64,000 nucleotides of DNA from Apostichopus japonicus (lineage: Eukaryota > Echinodermata > Holothuroidea > Aspidochirotida > Stichopodidae), in the NCBI RefSeq assembly GCF_037975245.1, contig NC_092578.1, forward strand, positions 1,807,001 through 1,871,000, read 5' to 3'. A program made the translations under genes and the position numbers. Positions 28,625 through 40,503 of the stretch are shown here, piece by piece. Numbering within the stretch: the stretch's first letter is position 1; each line of letters starts with the position of its first letter. Under the pieces are notes generated by a model, which was given only the letters and a program-made list of their open reading frames with translations, ran no database searches and was not told the DNA's origin.

Positions 28625-28695
28625 AATGACCTATATGACCTATATGACCTATATGACCTATATGTCATCTAAGAGGAACATTAATGACCTATAGG
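28625..28695. repeat. 10-bp repeat ATGACCTAT
   Basis: TATGACCTATATGACCTA-type units repeat four times, with diverged copies to about 28695. Confidence 0.85.
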
Positions 28696-29680
28696 TCATC
28701 TCAGAGGGACAGAAGGAGAAATTAAGTACATGTTTGACATGGTTGCAGAATCATAATTCACTGGTGGCCTTAAAAAAGTTAAATCTAGTTTATTTCAAAA
28801 GTCCACAAAAAAAAAAGTTCTATATTTTTTAGGAAAAAAAATTATGCAAAATAACAAAACAAAAGAATAACACACACATAAAAACATGTTTTAAATTGAT
28901 ATAAATGTTTGTATATAAATGCTGTACTCAATGAAATGTACAAAAGTTCTATTTCTAAAGGAAGTTGTTTAATGAGTTGAATTCATGAGTTTATTCTTGG
29001 ACATTGAAGAGAGAAATTTTCATTGGATCAATCTGAAAAATTTTCTTTGTCAAATACCATCTAATAAGCATAATATTAAGTTTTTGAAATTACCCCCAAA
29101 TGCTGGTATGAATGTTTTGCATTATTAGCATCCCATGCACAGTTAATTTCTGTTTGAGTGCCTTGCCCTTTAAACAATGACCAGTGCACCCACCTCCTCA
29201 AAGAGATTTATACTCTCTGTACCAGGTTAACAGTAGAAGACAATAAAACCTGGAGTTTTTCATTCTTGTTGTATTTTGCCTTGTTACGGGACAGACGTTC
29301 ACAAAGATTTTAAAATTCTTGCCTAATAATGAGTTAATGTTGAGTAGAAAAATCTAATAATTTGTCAATAGTATGAATTTTATCACTGACAAATCAGTCA
29401 ACAAATCAACATAGTTATAATAATCAAAACTATGTATTTATAAATCATTTAATCTACTAATATCGAGAAATCACTGTTGGAAAATTCTACCAAAGTTATA
29501 AAAATTTATTGATGCTTTTTTTTTAGTTCTTAATTAAGTGAGCAAGTCGTTAACATTCCTATAAGACGATGACATAAATTGATTCAACCTTTGCTTCATT
29601 ATTTCCTTTTCTACTTCAAACAAATATTGTATCAATTCCTTTGAATCAGCTAGTATGTCTATAATCAAAGCAGAGTAACT

Positions 29681-30075
29681 GGGCGTGGCTTATTGCACTG
29701 CCTCTCAACCAATAACAAGATAGTGTCATCTCATTATAAAGAGGTGGGTAGGGCTACATCATAAGTCATGTGGCATGTTAAAACGTCTGTCAATATTTCT
29801 AAGTGGGCGTGGCTTATTGCACTGCCTCTCAACCAATAACAAGATAGTGTCATCTCATTATAAAGAGGTGGGTAGGGCTACATCATAAGTCATGTGGCAT
29901 GTTAAAACGTCTGTCAATATTTCTAAGTGGGCGTGGCTTATTGCACTGCCTCCCAACCAATAACAAGATAGTGTCATCTCATTATAAAGAGGTGGGTAGG
30001 GCTACATCATAAGTCATGTGGCATGTGAAAACATCTGTCAATATTTCTAAGTGGGCGTGGCTTCGTACCCTGCCA
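29681..30075. repeat. 124-bp tandem array with promoter-like motifs
   Basis: Units start at 29681, 29805, 29929 and 30053, an exact 124-bp period; the fourth is diverged, and a further degenerate GGGCGTGG lies near 30205. Each full unit contains GGGCGTGGC (GC/CACCC-box-like), CCAAT about 28 bp later and TATAAA about 54 bp after the unit start. I see no gene beginning downstream. Confidence 0.9.
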
Positions 30076-31365
30076 CCAAGTCAGCAGCAAGGTAGTGTCT
30101 TTGTTATGATCACAATTGTGGGAAGGTTTACTTGCAATGCTAAGTAATTTACCATTGTGTATGATGCATATATATAGGGTAATGAATTGTATTAAAAATC
30201 TAATGGGCGTGGTTTCTTGCTCTGCCACATAATCAGTTACAATCTGTATCAATTCTCAAAACCTGAAACCTAGACTTAATTGTGTTTGTGAAATTATCAA
30301 TTTGATCCGTCTAGAATATATGGTCAGTATATTTATTTAGATTGAAAGTGTTAAACTGTCTACTAAAGAGGATTGGAATTCAGAATAGGCTTAATATATA
30401 TGGTGAAGTCATACATGGTTTTTTACCTCCCAAGTTTGGGGGGGGGGGGGGTCCTTTCAGTAGGCTTGATAGTGACCAAAGTATTTGGGCCATATATTCA
30501 GGTCTATAAATTTTGTCAATCTCAAGTGAATCACCACAAATTGACAGGGAAATTGTAATTCAATTTGTAATTCATTTATTTGCAATTTGTAATTCAAATT
30601 GTAATTCAATACAAAAAGAGCAAAGGATTCCAAGCATTTTTTTGTTGTGCCCAGAGTTTCCTTGTTGGCTTTTCTTCAGACATCTTGTATTTACATTAGA
30701 TGTAAGTTGATATTGGTTGATACTGATGGAAAAACTTGTTGTATTTATAGACAATCTCTCTGTCTCGTTACGGTAAATTCAAATGAAGATCAGTGATGTG
30801 TTTATCACTGCCTCCGTAATAAAGAACTCATTTTTGAAAGTACATCGTTAATTTTTCTTTCTGTTCCTTTCTGACAGTCCTAGAGTTTAAGAGTCTGAAA
30901 ACCGTAAACCTGTAACCGTAAGACCGTAACCGTAAAACGGTGATTGACGGTGTTATGTCAAGTGAATATCACTAGTTCTTTTGAAAGGGAACGAAACGGT
31001 TGTGGTGCGGACATTCCAACCACTACACAAACAAGGCTCTCATAGATAAACATCACAATACCCCCTGATGTAGTTGGGTAAAGAGGTCAGTGTAAAACAA
31101 CGAGAAATGAGGCTCTCACGTTATTGAATAACACAGGCAATAATGTTTAATATGGACCACAAATTCTTAATCTGGTTCAGGGACGAACCCAGGATTTTAA
31201 GAATGAGGGGGTCGTTGAACAGGCTCCCGTAGAGGGGATCAGAGAGTTTTCCCTCATAAAATAAAGGAAGGCGTGATATGATGCAATCTGAGGCATATTT
31301 AGGTAATTCGGTCTTCAATTTGGTTGTGCTAATAGCTTTTAGTTTGTTATTGTGTGGAGATCAGG

Positions 31366-31412
31366 GTTGTTCAACCATGGAGGTAAAAACATTTTTTACC
31401 TCCATGGTTCAA
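31366..31412. repeat. Near-perfect short hairpin
   Basis: AACCATGGAGGTAAAAA and TTTTTACCTCCATGGTT form arms of about 17 bp around a loop of a few bases. Confidence 0.8.
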
Positions 31413-31610
31413 CTGAAGGGCGGGGCGAGCTGTACGCCCCTAGGATCTGCCCAGTCCTTAAAGCAATACGATTAAGTATCATGGTCGGGTCTGTCTAGTT
31501 GCAGGAATTAATATTTCTGCGAGAAAGACTTTATGATCCCGTAACCGTAAGACAAAAACAAGACTCGAAATGTCACAGGGGTATACTACATCATTGAATT
31601 AATCATTTAA

Positions 31611-31960
31611 TTAAAGGCATTGAAGACTCGCCCCAAACCATGTGCCGTGCTCTGGAATAGTTAACTTTCTGTTGCTTGCAAGTGAAGTTTTTTCTTGTTG
31701 CTACAAAATGCAGACAGTAATGAAACGTGATACCTTGTTATCTTTTATCTAGACCTGAGATGTCCATCGCTGCTATGCACACTGTGTTGTGGGTATTGAC
31801 CGTAGCTGTATGTATTGACTGTACACTAGTGTCTAATTACTGTGTGTGTATTTTCTGAGGTCGATGGTGGTGTCCAACACTTCTGTTACACTTCATTCGA
31901 AACTAGGTCAGATTACCGGCATGAGACGTTTCTTTGTGCGCGAGTCTACACACCCTTTAA
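31611..31960. mobile_element. TTAA-ended MITE, copy 1
   Basis: It starts TTAAAGGCATTGAAGACTCG and its right end, reverse complemented, begins TTAAAGGGTGTGTAGACTCG. A second copy in opposite orientation lies at 43990-44353 and matches along its length. The TTAA at each end could be a target duplication. Confidence 0.75.
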
Positions 31961-32789
31961 TGTACTACATTTAAACAAAAATGGAAGTTGTTGATAGCTG
32001 CGAATCAGAAACATAACATACACACAATTTAAACATTTCTCTTCACATTATAATGTGTCTTTGGAAAGTTAGTCGCGTAAAATGCTTGAAGGTTTGTGAA
32101 TGTGCAGCGCCGTTTTGTAAACTAGACCACTACCTGGTAAATGATACAGCGTCACCTGTATATAGGCATCTTCTGACGGAGGCAACCGTATGTGATCATG
32201 AGGTGTATACTATGGAACGCCGAAAGTATCAGGGATCAAGTTATTTAGTTTTCGCATCCTGGTTATATGTCTTGCGTGACTTTTCTTAAATAGCACCATA
32301 TGTGTTTTGTGACCTTTAATTTCATGTGTGCGTATTATATGCTTTCTCGTGTGTGAACATGCATGATCCATTATTATCCTCGATCATTTCACATTATTCG
32401 CGTTTCCGCAGTAAGGGATACAGGGGACTGAGGATCAGTGAATATCGCTACTGTATGTCATGACGATGTCAAGAGTTGGGTACCCAAAATATTGTTATTT
32501 TTCCATTACATTATACATACATTTAATTATGTTATATTTGTACTTTTTACTTGTGCTTGTACTTGTATACATATTACACATTCAAGGAGGATTTAACCCA
32601 GAATTTTGATATAGGACGGTGAATTGTCTTAGTGGTTATCATGCAAGTGAGATGGCTCATGCGTGCATGGTTGGGGGGGGGGGGGAGTGAATGGGTAGGT
32701 TTGAATTATACTAGCGGTGATGGGCAAATATATATTTTTTGGAGAAGGGGGTAAAGGGGCCTCAGTTTTGTTTTGTTGTTCTAGACAGA

Positions 32790-32855
32790 GGGGGGACAAA
32801 TGGCGGAGGAGCATTCCGACCCCCTCCCAATCCCCCTTTGGCGCCGCCACTGAGT
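32790..32855. mobile_element. Terminal fragment of a hAT-like element
   Basis: CCTTTGGCGCCGCCACTG is the complement of a CAGTGGCGGCGCC end typical of hAT-like elements. I found no partner end on the left. Confidence 0.35.
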
Positions 32856-33170
32856 ATTATTCAAATCAAACTGGTCCCAAGATACAAAAAAATATATATA
32901 AATGAAGTCACAATTTCCAGTAGAACATATTTATATATGGACTGAATACAATTATGGCATATAAAGTATTCGGTTTATTCATTTACACTTACTTGAGTAC
33001 GATAGTTGACTTTATTCATTGTTTGTTACTTAATAGAGCATTAAAAAAAATCATTTCTGTATTTTCTGTATTTAATAATACCGTTTAATTAGAACTACTA
33101 TACTTTCTTTTATAAAGCCAAAGGGCAATACAAATGCAGTTTCCAAACTTTTTACACATAAAGTACTTAT

Positions 33171-34005
33171 ATGTTCTCACAGGAACTTAGTTACATATTC
33201 ACCACATATTTATATTTCCACACATGTTCAAACATAATAAATGCTTATAGTGTTCACACATGTACCTATATGTTTCACACAGCTACTTTGTTCAAACAAG
33301 TACTATTATGTTCACACACATATTTATGTTTTCACACATGTTCAAACATAAAATATGCTTATATATTCACACATGTAACCTACTTACATGTTTCAAACAG
33401 CTACTTAGTTCAAACAAGTACTATTATGTTCACACACATATTTATTTTTTCACACATGTTCAAACATAATAAATGCTTATAATGTTCACACCATGTACTT
33501 ATATGTTTCACACAGCTACTTAGTTCAAACAGGTACTATTATGTTCACACACATATTTATGTTTTCACACATGTTCAAACATAAAATATGCTTATATATT
33601 CACACATGTAACCTACTTACATGTTTCAAACAGCTACTTAGTTCAAACAGGTACTATTATATTCACACATATTTATATTTTCACACATGTTCAAACATAA
33701 TAAATGCTTATAATGTTCACAACATGTACTTATATGTTTCACACAGCTACTTAGTTCAAACAGGTACTATTATGTTCACACACATATTTATGTTTTCACA
33801 CATGTTCAAACATAAAATATGCTTATATATTCACACATGTAACCTACTTACATGTTTCAAACAGCTACTTAGTTCAAACAGGTACTATTATATTCACACA
33901 TATTTATTTTTTCACACATGTTCAAACATAATATATGCTTATAATGTTCACACCATGTACTTATATGTTTCACACAGCTACTTAGTTCAAACAGGTACAA
34001 TGTGA
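33171..34005. repeat. Higher-order satellite, about 230-bp unit of two related halves
   Basis: TTCACACATGTTCAAACATA and CAGCTACTTAGTTCAAACAG recur many times. Two alternating half-units (near 115 bp) make a higher-order period of about 230 bp. The 103- and 170-codon frames across it are repeat translations. Confidence 0.92.
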
Positions 34006-34011
34006 TATTTC

Positions 34012-34180
34012 AAGTTGAGTGACGTCAACTAGGCTTGCATTGGCCATGAGGATAACAGCTACAGCATTAACAAGAAAACGTGCCCTCCCACAATTAGAAC
34101 ATGCTTGTTGAATTCCCATGGCATTGCATGCCATCGGTACTGGGATATTGTCCTGCGAATAAATCATTTTAGATAAAGCA
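34012..34180 (-). other. Possible exon, antisense (low confidence)
   Basis: After a consensus acceptor TTATTCGCAG (complement, near 34160) the - strand reads DNIPVPMACNAMGIQQACSN with CGRARFLVNAVAVILMANAS, in unique DNA between a satellite and a MITE. Cysteine content and a hydrophobic stretch make it look protein-like. A donor at 37544 could in principle supply it, but the phase does not fit directly. I recognise no family. Confidence 0.2.
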
Positions 34181-34254
34181 TTAACCATACAATGCGTGAA
34201 TGAAAGATGAGCATAAAGAATAATGGCGATGATGAAAATGACGATGGTGTTCAC

Positions 34255-34624
34255 CAGTGGCGTAGGAAGGTACTTTTGAGTGGGGGGGGGGGCTGAAGAC
34301 TGATGGCCGGCCTGGGTGAGGGGTCTAAGGGGAGGGAGTACCCCCTCCCCTTTTGGATTTTTTTTTGCATTCCAGGTGGCCTCAGATGCAATTTGGCGCA
34401 ATATAGCACACTTCAACACCCACTCCATTTTGTAAATAATTTTGCATTTTCACCTGGCCTGAGATGCAATTTGGTGCTCCAAATGAGAATTTTTCTCATT
34501 TGGAAATGAAAAAAGGGTTTTCTGACTTTCGAAGCCGGGGGGGGGGGGGGCGGAATGATACTTCCGCCCCCATATTTTTCACTGGGGGGGCTGGCGCCCC
34601 AGCCCCCCGGTTCCTACGCCCTTG
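34255..34624 (+). mobile_element. hAT-type MITE family 1, copy A, 370 bp
   Basis: It starts CAGTGGCGTAGGAAGG and ends GGTTCCTACGCCCTTG. The 8-bp duplication GTGTTCAC flanks it at 34247-34254 and 34625-34632. Internal sequence includes long G and C runs and two GATGCAATTTGG repeats. The same element sits inverted at 41563-41936. Confidence 0.92.
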
Positions 34625-35203
34625 GTGTTCACCGAAGACAACGATTAAGATGGCGATAATGACGGCGACGTCGACGGCCGTGCATGGTTGTGTCGGTGAC
34701 TTTATTAACATTATATGACATAGAATCACTGTTGTCAAACACATGCAGTTTGCAGAAAAACCACGTCGTATTGAAAACTTTCTTCTACGATAACTTGAAC
34801 CATTTTGGGGGGAAATATGAAATTATTTAACTGTATGTTAAATGAACAAACCCATTGATGTGCTAAAAGAAACAAGACTGAAAAAATGAAGTTATGATGT
34901 ACCTAGATTTGCAGAATGATATCGAGGAATATATTAACAACGTTTAGTTGTTAGTCAAATTACCAAGTTGAAAAAAAGATTACATTGAATTCATTATTTT
35001 GTCATCAAGCCGTTTATTTGAGAGACTGTTCGCTCTGAAACGTCACTATTTCATATTGATCAATCAACGCCCTTCTGTTTCATGTCCACCCATGGAAAAG
35101 ACACCGCGCCACCGTTACAAACCACCATACTCCTCCCTGGTCACCTGGTCTCGTATCCTCCCTACTGTTAAATAGTTTAGTAATCACATGGAAACTTGTG
35201 TAA

Positions 35204-35285
35204 AAGTAAGTTGGCCTGACGTTTCGATCCTAGCAGGATCTTCTTCAGAGGCTAAATGACAAGTTACAGTAACAGAGGGGACAAA
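35204..35285 (+). repeat. Copy of the GATCCTAGCAGGATC repeat family
   Basis: GGCCTGACGTTTCGATCCTA plus GCAGGATCTTCTTCAGAGGC matches the arms of the inverted repeat at 22735-22845. Confidence 0.7.
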
Positions 35286-35365
35286 TGGAAACTTATATAC
35301 CGAGTGTAAAACATGACAAGCAAGGAACCGAAGTCAATCATTCCATCTTATTATGGATTAACAGA

Positions 35366-36365
35366 CAAGGGCGGCGGAAGCATTTTTATTCTGGGGGGGG
35401 GGGGGGGCACCAACGTCGAAGGGCACTTTGCAGAAATTCGATTGGACTGATGCAGCCTGATATTTAGTACCCTTTATAACTCTTATTGTATTATCTTATT
35501 TGCGTGTACACATCACACCATCAAGGCCCCCCCCCCTCCTCAAGGAAACAATGCATACCAGCACTGCAATATCCGATGTGCAAATTGGGAAACAAGGAAC
35601 AAGTTTTCTTTCGAGACAAAATGAGGTGAAATCATTATAAAGTCCAAGTCCCTGCATACGTATGCGATCGATACATGCATGAAAGCAAATGAAATATGTC
35701 AAAATACGAAAGGATGGGGTAGGGTAGGGTTATGGGATATTGAAACTATACTCATTATTCATAGTAGGCTATAAATGGCTTCTGCGTATGATAAAGTCAC
35801 AATGTAATATAGCAATGCCTTTTTGGAAATGCATTAGGATTTTTTAGGCAAATAGAATATGCATAATGGCACTCACCAGAATGTTAGAAGCCTTTTGGTA
35901 GTAAACATAGGCGTAGGAGGCGATGGGGGGGGGGCCCAACCATTTTTTTGGGGTGAAAATTCGGGCAATATGCAGATAATGTTTCGGGCCCCTACTGAAA
36001 GAAAAATAATTTGCTATGTGTTTTTCAATGGTTAAACTGATATTATTATGATCATTATTATTGTAACGACTTTCCCAATAATTCTAACCAATATGGAAGG
36101 GTAATAACACAGCAAATGATTGTATGTTATTGCGCAAAAAATTTTGGTAATACTTTTCGGGTAAGTCGTTACAGCCCCCGCCCTCCAAATCAAATTGGGC
36201 TCCTACGCCTATGGTAGTAAACATTTAAAACTTCCCGAAATATTCCATTCGACGTGGTTTCGCTTTGTAAACTCTTTTTTTATTAGAAATTTTTATGTAG
36301 AAAAAGGGCACATTTTTAACCTGAGGAAAAGTGGGGGGCACGTGCCCCCGGTTCCGCCGCCCTTG
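35366..36365. mobile_element. hAT-type element family 2, copy A, interrupted by a second MITE
   Basis: Ends CAAGGGCGGCGGAA and TTCCGCCGCCCTTG are perfect 14-bp inverted repeats. Flanking octamers TTAACAGA and TTGACAGA differ by one base. Both end regions match the element at 39860-40503 in reverse orientation. The interior is split by the nested MITE at 35906-36213. No transposase frame is visible. Confidence 0.85.
35906..36213. mobile_element. Nested MITE, 308 bp
   Basis: Ends CATAGGCGTAGGAG and CTCCTACGCCTATG are perfect inverted repeats. The exact 8-bp duplication GTAGTAAA flanks it at 35898-35905 and 36214-36221. It is inserted in the family 2 element. Confidence 0.92.
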
Positions 36366-37543
36366 TTGACAGATGTAACAGAAATAGGACGAGAACGGGG
36401 TGTAGGCCCGGCCGGTGGGGGGGGGGGTGGATACTTACTATAACCTGTACCATTCTGTTTGCACTATCTATATTGTAATGTACCCTTCCGATCCTTCCTA
36501 TGCACGCCAAGTTGCGCCCGGCCGGTGTCTGACGTTTAGCACGGACCTGAGTAACCGGTTCTCCACTGTTAAGGAAACACATCAAGAGGAAGAAACTAGT
36601 GGATGTCTATACATCTGTTATGATGGAAGGGGAGCCCATAATGAATGTCGTAGAAACACCTTGCATGTCCAACTTCCTTAATTACAACAGTCTGCTCTGT
36701 CATAATCATAGAGTAGGGGAAGAGGGTGGTAGGGGGGGGTAGCCTACTATTGGGAAGAGGGTGGTAGTGGGAGTAGCCTACTAATGGAAAGAGGGTGGGA
36801 AGTTGGTGAGAACATCAAAACTGTTACCATCAAGACCCAATTTGAAAAATTTCACACTGTTTATCAATTTGTTAGTCTTCGTTTACAAAGTTCCCCTCAG
36901 TCGTTTGAACGAAAGTCATGAAAACAATATAACCCCCCCCCCCCCAATAACCACTCCACTGCCATGACACTGTAATCGTATGATCATTACTATGTTAAGT
37001 CAAGTAGTGACCAAGAGTCCCTCGGAAAGGGAAAAGATTCTACACATGTGATGATAAGGTTAAATGCTGGTGAGCGATCAGCTGTTTATAGTTTACACAT
37101 GCATGACCTAAGCCTTGCAAAAGGCCGAGAAGCGGTGATTCTCTTTCAACCACGGATTAAGGGGATCAAGGCACCGATCAATTGGAAATGGGGTGTAATT
37201 CCCCCCCCCCACCCCCTTGTTTCAACTCAAGATAAAAGTAGTTAATTATAAAACCTTAAATACATGTCAAATCTAATTTATAGCATTTATAGCTATTTTT
37301 TTCTCTGCTGTAGAGTCCCAGACCCTCAATACGCGAGTTCAATTTAATGAACTGAGGACAAACTCCTCCTTCTTAAAATCATGGATATGCTCCCTGGTCC
37401 ATATGTCATCACCGAGACACTGAGTCCTATCTAAACTACTGCATTACTGTTGTTTAAATCAGAAAGTTATTGCATTCTCAAATCTCGGCGTTTTGAAAAT
37501 ATTGGCATATTCATATTAACTGTTCGATTAATTACATTTGGCA
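36366..37543. other. Intergenic DNA, G-rich, no gene recognised
   Basis: It contains a G run at about 36417, a diverged 40-bp duplication with GGAAGAGGGTGGTAG near 36716-36800, and C runs near 36940 and 37200. An 88-codon + strand frame at 36415-36681 starts inside the G-rich DNA and has no recognisable family. Confidence 0.5.
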
Positions 37544-37816
37544 TTACCGGTAACAAGATGTTAGAATACCCTCTTGAGCGGGCGTTAGCGTAACAATATC
37601 TTCAAATGTGGAATTCTCTCTAACGATCACGCCATCATTTCGCTCCAATTCAGCGTTTATTCGATCAAATGTTCTGTCATCAATGGCCTGCTGAATTTGC
37701 GCAAGTTGAGCTCCAGTTAGAGTAGGAAATTGAGGGGACAACCCCGATATGATAACTGCAGACACGGATACCAACACAATCCAAAAAACTATGTTGGTGT
37801 TGACAGGAAGATGCAT
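37544..37816 (-). CDS. Candidate small secreted protein (unrecognised)
   Basis: From the ATG at 37816 the - strand encodes 90 residues to a TAA at 37544. Residues 1-25 (MHLPVNTNIVFWIVLVSVSA onward) resemble a signal peptide with a hydrophobic core. The rest is soluble and helical in character, with QLAQIQQAIDDRTFDRINAE and a later VRENSTFEDIV. A TATAAAA-like box lies about 55 bases upstream on the same strand. The stop overlaps a good donor (CCG then GTAATG), so the frame may be a first exon and not a complete gene. An in-frame upstream ATG at 37846 would add ten residues and spoil the signal peptide. I know no homologue. Confidence 0.4.
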   Translation of the reverse strand: MHLPVNTNIVFWIVLVSVSAVIISGLSPQFPTLTGAQLAQIQQAIDDRTFDRINAELERNDGVIVRENSTFEDIVTLTPAQEGILTSCYR

Positions 37817-37846
37817 TCTATTGTGGAAATGGGCAACATAAAACAT

Positions 37847-39265
37847 ATTGAAAGCGTTTTCTTTACAGTTTTATAAAAACAAAACAGTTAAAGATGCAAT
37901 TAAGAATATCTTTAGGCAAAGAATGTTCTTTCAAAATTGGGTGACACAATACTAAATCGGAAATACATTACTTTGGATAACCTTGGTGAAACTCATAACT
38001 CCACTCGGAGCTTGGAACTGGCTAGGTAGAATGCATATGTTTGGTGACCATTGGATGAAACCGCTTCTCTTCATATCTGTCTCTCCTCGTAAAGTATCAT
38101 ATGGTTCATATAAATGGCCCACTGACTAAAGGCTCTGCTGTAGCACGCTATCATGGAAAAGTTTCTTGAGATTACGTAATCGACGGGCCAACCACAGAAA
38201 CATTCAAAATCAGTGATGTTTTATATTTTCTTAATTCGTCCCCTTCATTGCTTACACCAGTAGATGTTCGTGCGCCATTATACGGGCTGTATAGGCTACT
38301 CTACGTCACACTGACGTATTAATTATATCAGTTTTTTCTCCTAATATTTAGCAATCTTTTCTAAACTGAAAGTTTCCTTGTTTTTACTTGTTTTGTTGTG
38401 TCTGCTATTATAACTGTCCCGAGATACGGGTTTATATTGTTACCCGCGTCCGCTTTTTGAAGTTGTATAGTTTCACACTACCCAATCGAACTTAAACCAA
38501 CGTATAAAAATTCCTCCATGACTAACGCAAGGACATGCAAATATGGGACTAGTGTTTGTAGCGGCTTCTATATACAGAATTGAACACTATAGAAGTTGAA
38601 TTCCGTATACTTGAATCCGCAAATACAATACTGCATGAAATGACTGAATACCAAACTAAATAGGTATATGCAGTAGATACGGGGATATAGCTCCCAGTTA
38701 TTAGATTGGATTAGCTAGTGAATACCATGATAAAACCTAAGGTCTAAATGTTTCCGAATGGTAGTAGGGACGTAGCCAGAAGTTTGAAAGGGTAAGGGGG
38801 GGCGGGCAAAATTTTAAAATGGGCACTTCTCACAAAGGGAGCTATATTACACTTAACGGAGCGCCATGATGTACACAGAAAATGTTTCACCCAAAATGCC
38901 TCCCCACGTTGCAGGAAATAAGTAATAATAAGAGTATTGTAAATTACGTAGCAGATAAACTTTCAGGGGAAAGATTGAGAAGGGTCGCTTAGCTTCCTTC
39001 AACCTGAAAAGAGGGCTTTAATGATACTTCCTACTAGTTTAGTTAATTTTATTTGTCAGGGTTCCCAAGGGGGGCTGAGCTCCCTGTATAATGGTAGTGA
39101 TAACGAACTATTTATATATAAGCTATTGACAACGACGAGAGCGATGCTCTCACTAGTTATACTGTAGCAGTAGACCGTGTCAATTGTAGTACCTTATTAC
39201 GATAACGTGAAAAGTGTAGAGAGCTGATATTCGATCGACTTATAACATCCCAATACTCAGATTTG

Positions 39266-39305
<40 letters not shown>

Positions 39306-39859
39306 GCCTAAATATATAAGCTAATAACGGTTTTGCTATATCTTTAACACTCTAAAATGTAAGCCTACCTTGAGCTTGAGAGAGGAGTCGATTCAATCCA
39401 GCTAAATATAATAAATTTGAAACGAAACGTGTCACACTGACATCAGGGTACCGGTCTTTCGATAAGGATATTATTAACACCCTACGAACCGACGCTCATG
39501 ATCCAATAGACGCGTATTTGTGCATCGAACCATAATCTAAAGTTTCACAGAAAAAAACGAAAGAAAGAAAACAAAAGAAACCCCAGAATAATATAAACGT
39601 ACGTCTACTAACCAATTTCAATCAATCCGTAGGGACTTACTTTAACCATACTCGAAAAACACATTTCAAAGAATGAGGAAACAATTTGAAATTTTTCGAT
39701 TTCACTTAAGGCATGTAATGAAAAAGAAAAAAGAAATCTGTCGTCATTTGTCTAAATATGGACTAAATATGGACTAAATAAAAATGGACTAAATAACAGA
39801 GCCATTGGATCGGGGACCCTAGAAGCTGCAGAGCTTTTCCATATTTATTGTTCTCTCAT
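37847..39859. other. Intergenic DNA, no gene recognised
   Basis: AT-rich sequence with a partial transposon end near 38766 (GGGACGTAGCCAGAAG) and a (TA)n tract at 39269-39300. No supported exon. Confidence 0.5.
39269..39300. repeat. (TA)n microsatellite
   Basis: About sixteen uninterrupted AT dinucleotides. Confidence 0.95.
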
Positions 39860-40503
39860 CAAGGGCGGCGGAACCGGGGGGGCACGTGCCCCCCCCCCCA
39901 CTTTTCCTCAGGTTAAAAATGTGCCCTTTTTCTACATAAAAATTGAGGTGTCTTAAGTTAGCAAGAGGCCAGGGAACCAGAATGAACACTCGAGAAGGGC
40001 CGTTTCCGGCCATCTGAGGGGTTTGTAAACCAAAAATTTTCTTGTACGCTCCGCGCCAACCAATGGTGGCGCTCCGCTCAGATAGTCGTGCATACGACTT
40101 TGCAAATCCTGGCTACGCCCCTGACTTTTAATGATTTTCTGTGGGTCAAACTCAAAGCTATTTCGAATGGAAAAAATTTGTTAAGATATAAACAAGATAT
40201 AAACTCTAATTCGGAAGATTCCTACATTAGCAACTAGTATGATTTCACCTCATTTTGTCTCAAAAGAAAACTTGTTCCTTGTATCCCAATTTGCACATTG
40301 GATATTGCAGTGCTAGTATGCATTTATCTTTGGGGGGGGGGGGGGCGTTGATGGAGTGATGTGTATACGCAAATAAGATAATATAATAAGAGTTATACTA
40401 GGGTACAAAATATCAGGCTGCATCAGTCCAATCGAATTTCTGTAAAGTGCCCTTTGATGTCGGTGCCCCCCCCCCCAGATTAAAAGTGCTTCCGCAGCCC
40501 TTG
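39860..40503. mobile_element. hAT-type element family 2, copy B, 644 bp
   Basis: It starts CAAGGGCGGCGGAACC and ends GCTTCCGCAGCCCTTG. Exact 8-bp duplications TCTCTCAT occur at 39852-39859 and 40504-40511. It is inverted relative to copy A at 35366-36365 and lacks the nested MITE. No transposase is visible. Confidence 0.9.

Larger units (their letters stand above)
26093..29670. other. Intergenic AT-rich DNA, no gene recognised
   Basis: I see no exon with family similarity. Contents are short repeats listed separately, C-rich tracts near 26170, 27910 and 28230, and scattered AATAAA signals. Confidence 0.55.

Noticed and set aside
33171-34005. Possible histidine-rich repeat protein, or CRISPR-like array
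   Set aside because: Satellite translation; the units are contiguous diverging copies with no unique spacers, in an animal genome.
36415-36681. 88-codon + strand frame
   Set aside because: Starts inside a poly(G) tract, no domain or splice evidence; composition is odd but not convincing.
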